Below are positions 13,617 through 14,068 of a stretch of 14,068 bases of DNA, one piece after another. Numbering within the stretch: position 1 is the first letter of the stretch; each line of letters begins with the position of its first letter. The notes beneath the pieces were generated by a model that was not told the origin of the DNA, searched no databases, and saw nothing but the letters and a program-made list of their open reading frames with translations. Source of the DNA: Ruminococcus sp. UBA7014 (lineage in GTDB: Bacteria; Bacillota; Clostridia; Oscillospirales; Ruminococcaceae); assembly GCA_002449575.1 (NCBI GenBank), contig DJXC01000236.1:1-14068 (forward strand), in the 5' to 3' direction. The translations under genes and the position numbers were made by a program.

Positions 13617-14007
13617 TCAGCTTTGTTTCTGATTAGGAACAGGGCTGATATTCTGCTTTTTGCGGTGTTTATTCAAATACATGTCATTATCAGAAATTTT
13701 CATACATTCAACAATACTGTCATCACTGTACAAAACAGACGCATAACCGAAAGAAATGCTCAGAGCTACGCCTTCTATAACATGCAAAGCGGCTTCCTGT
13801 TGTATCTTTTCGATTAAAATTCCTGTCACTTCTAAAGAAGTCAAAGGAAGAAATGCAACAAATTCATCTCCACTGGTTCTGAAAATACAACTGTTCTCCG
13901 GTTGCATTTTCTTTATCTTTCCGGATATCCATGTCAGTTTTACCAGCAATTGTCCAGTTCGGGTCATCTCCCGTATCCAGATGATGCCATGTCTGAGAAG
14001 AAATAAA
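13617..14007 (-). pseudogene. Degenerate sensor-GGDEF (diguanylate cyclase-like) remnant
   Basis: The downstream half (13617 to about 13910) encodes the C-terminal half of a GGDEF domain: FRTSGDEFVAFLP (the active-site loop, SGDEF for GGDEF), LSISFGYAS, and DNDMYLNKHRKK at the end. The N-terminal half, with the DxD metal site and the DIDNFK-like region, is missing. In another frame just upstream (13864-14007) the DNA reads WHHLDTGDDPNW and IAGKTDMDIRKDKENA, which resembles a PAS-type sensor segment (GKTD motif). The simplest reading is a PAS-GGDEF gene that lost its middle and its start by deletion, with a frame change near 13890-13920. An ORF starting at ATG 13967 is open, but its first 30 residues look like the wrong frame and no ribosome site precedes it. 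It would not make c-di-GMP. Confidence 0.7.
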
Positions 14008-14008
14008 A

Positions 14009-14040
14009 CAAAAAAAGAGCGAAACCTCGCTCTTTTTTAC
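14009..14040 (-). terminator. Intrinsic terminator after the tRNA
   Basis: On the minus strand AGAGCGA and TCGCTCT form a 7-bp stem with a GGTT loop, extended by A/T pairs and followed by seven T residues. It lies immediately after the CCA end of the tRNA. Confidence 0.9.
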
Positions 14041-14041
14041 A

Positions 14042-14068
14042 TGGGGTGGGTAATCGGATTCGAACCGA
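14042..14068 (-). tRNA. tRNA 3' end, probably tRNA-His (partial)
   Basis: Only the 3' 27 nt are in the window. The minus strand shows most of the T-arm, with the loop TTCGAAT closed by CGG and CCG, then AT, then the acceptor strand TACCCAC, a C discriminator and an encoded CCA. Discriminator C73 with a G/C-rich acceptor is the signature of bacterial tRNA-His, and the 5' end would be expected to read GGTGGGTA. The anticodon is outside the window, so the identity is an inference; that it is a tRNA is clear. Confidence 0.8.

Noticed and set aside
1..14068. CRISPR arrays, insertion sequences or prophage genes
   Set aside because: No regularly spaced repeats, transposase or integrase frames were seen on either strand.

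Overview
The window comes from a low-to-moderate G+C anaerobic Firmicute. Protein style suggests a Ruminococcus or other Oscillospiraceae relative. The evidence is AT-rich intergenic DNA, consensus sigma-A promoters (TTGACA, 17 bp, TATAAT, often with an extended TGn), strong AGGAGG-type ribosome sites, an FMN riboswitch ahead of the rib operon, and a clostridial-type ParE/GyrB paralog. The species call is an inference from family resemblance; no search was run.

Positions 1-4423 (minus strand) hold a riboflavin operon: a promoter inside the 3' end of the upstream gene, an FMN riboswitch with a terminator, then ribD, ribE, a possible 35-aa ORF, an unrecognised 198-aa gene, ribBA and ribH. A HAD-type phosphatase start overlaps the ribH stop at the window edge. 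The two unknown ORFs are placed inside an otherwise textbook pathway operon.

Positions 4407-6574 (minus) hold a two-gene unit, a Thr/Glu/Pro-rich single-pass membrane protein followed by a DUF3885-like protein overlapping it by 8 nt. An AraC-family regulator with a perfect-consensus promoter lies upstream.

Positions 6604-8869 (minus) are the most interesting part: a Ro60/TROVE RNA-binding protein (Rsr-like) with its own promoter. A possible 55-aa upstream ORF is joined to it by an ATGA overlap. Downstream are about 310 nt without an intact gene, containing a long bulged hairpin with paired ends, a partial repeat of it, a small gene remnant and an intrinsic terminator. Bacterial Ro proteins are usually encoded beside their Y RNA, so I propose the hairpin as a Y RNA candidate.

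Positions 8947-14068 hold a SpoVB/MATE-type flippase (minus), divergent from a small GlsB/YeaQ/YmgE-like membrane protein (plus). A shared bidirectional terminator follows, then a solitary, divergent ParE/GyrB-like topoisomerase B subunit (minus). The latter is divergent from an FMN-type nitroreductase (plus), and their promoters are back to back and share a palindrome. The right edge has a degenerate sensor-GGDEF fragment, a strong terminator and the 3' end of a probable tRNA-His, all on the minus strand.
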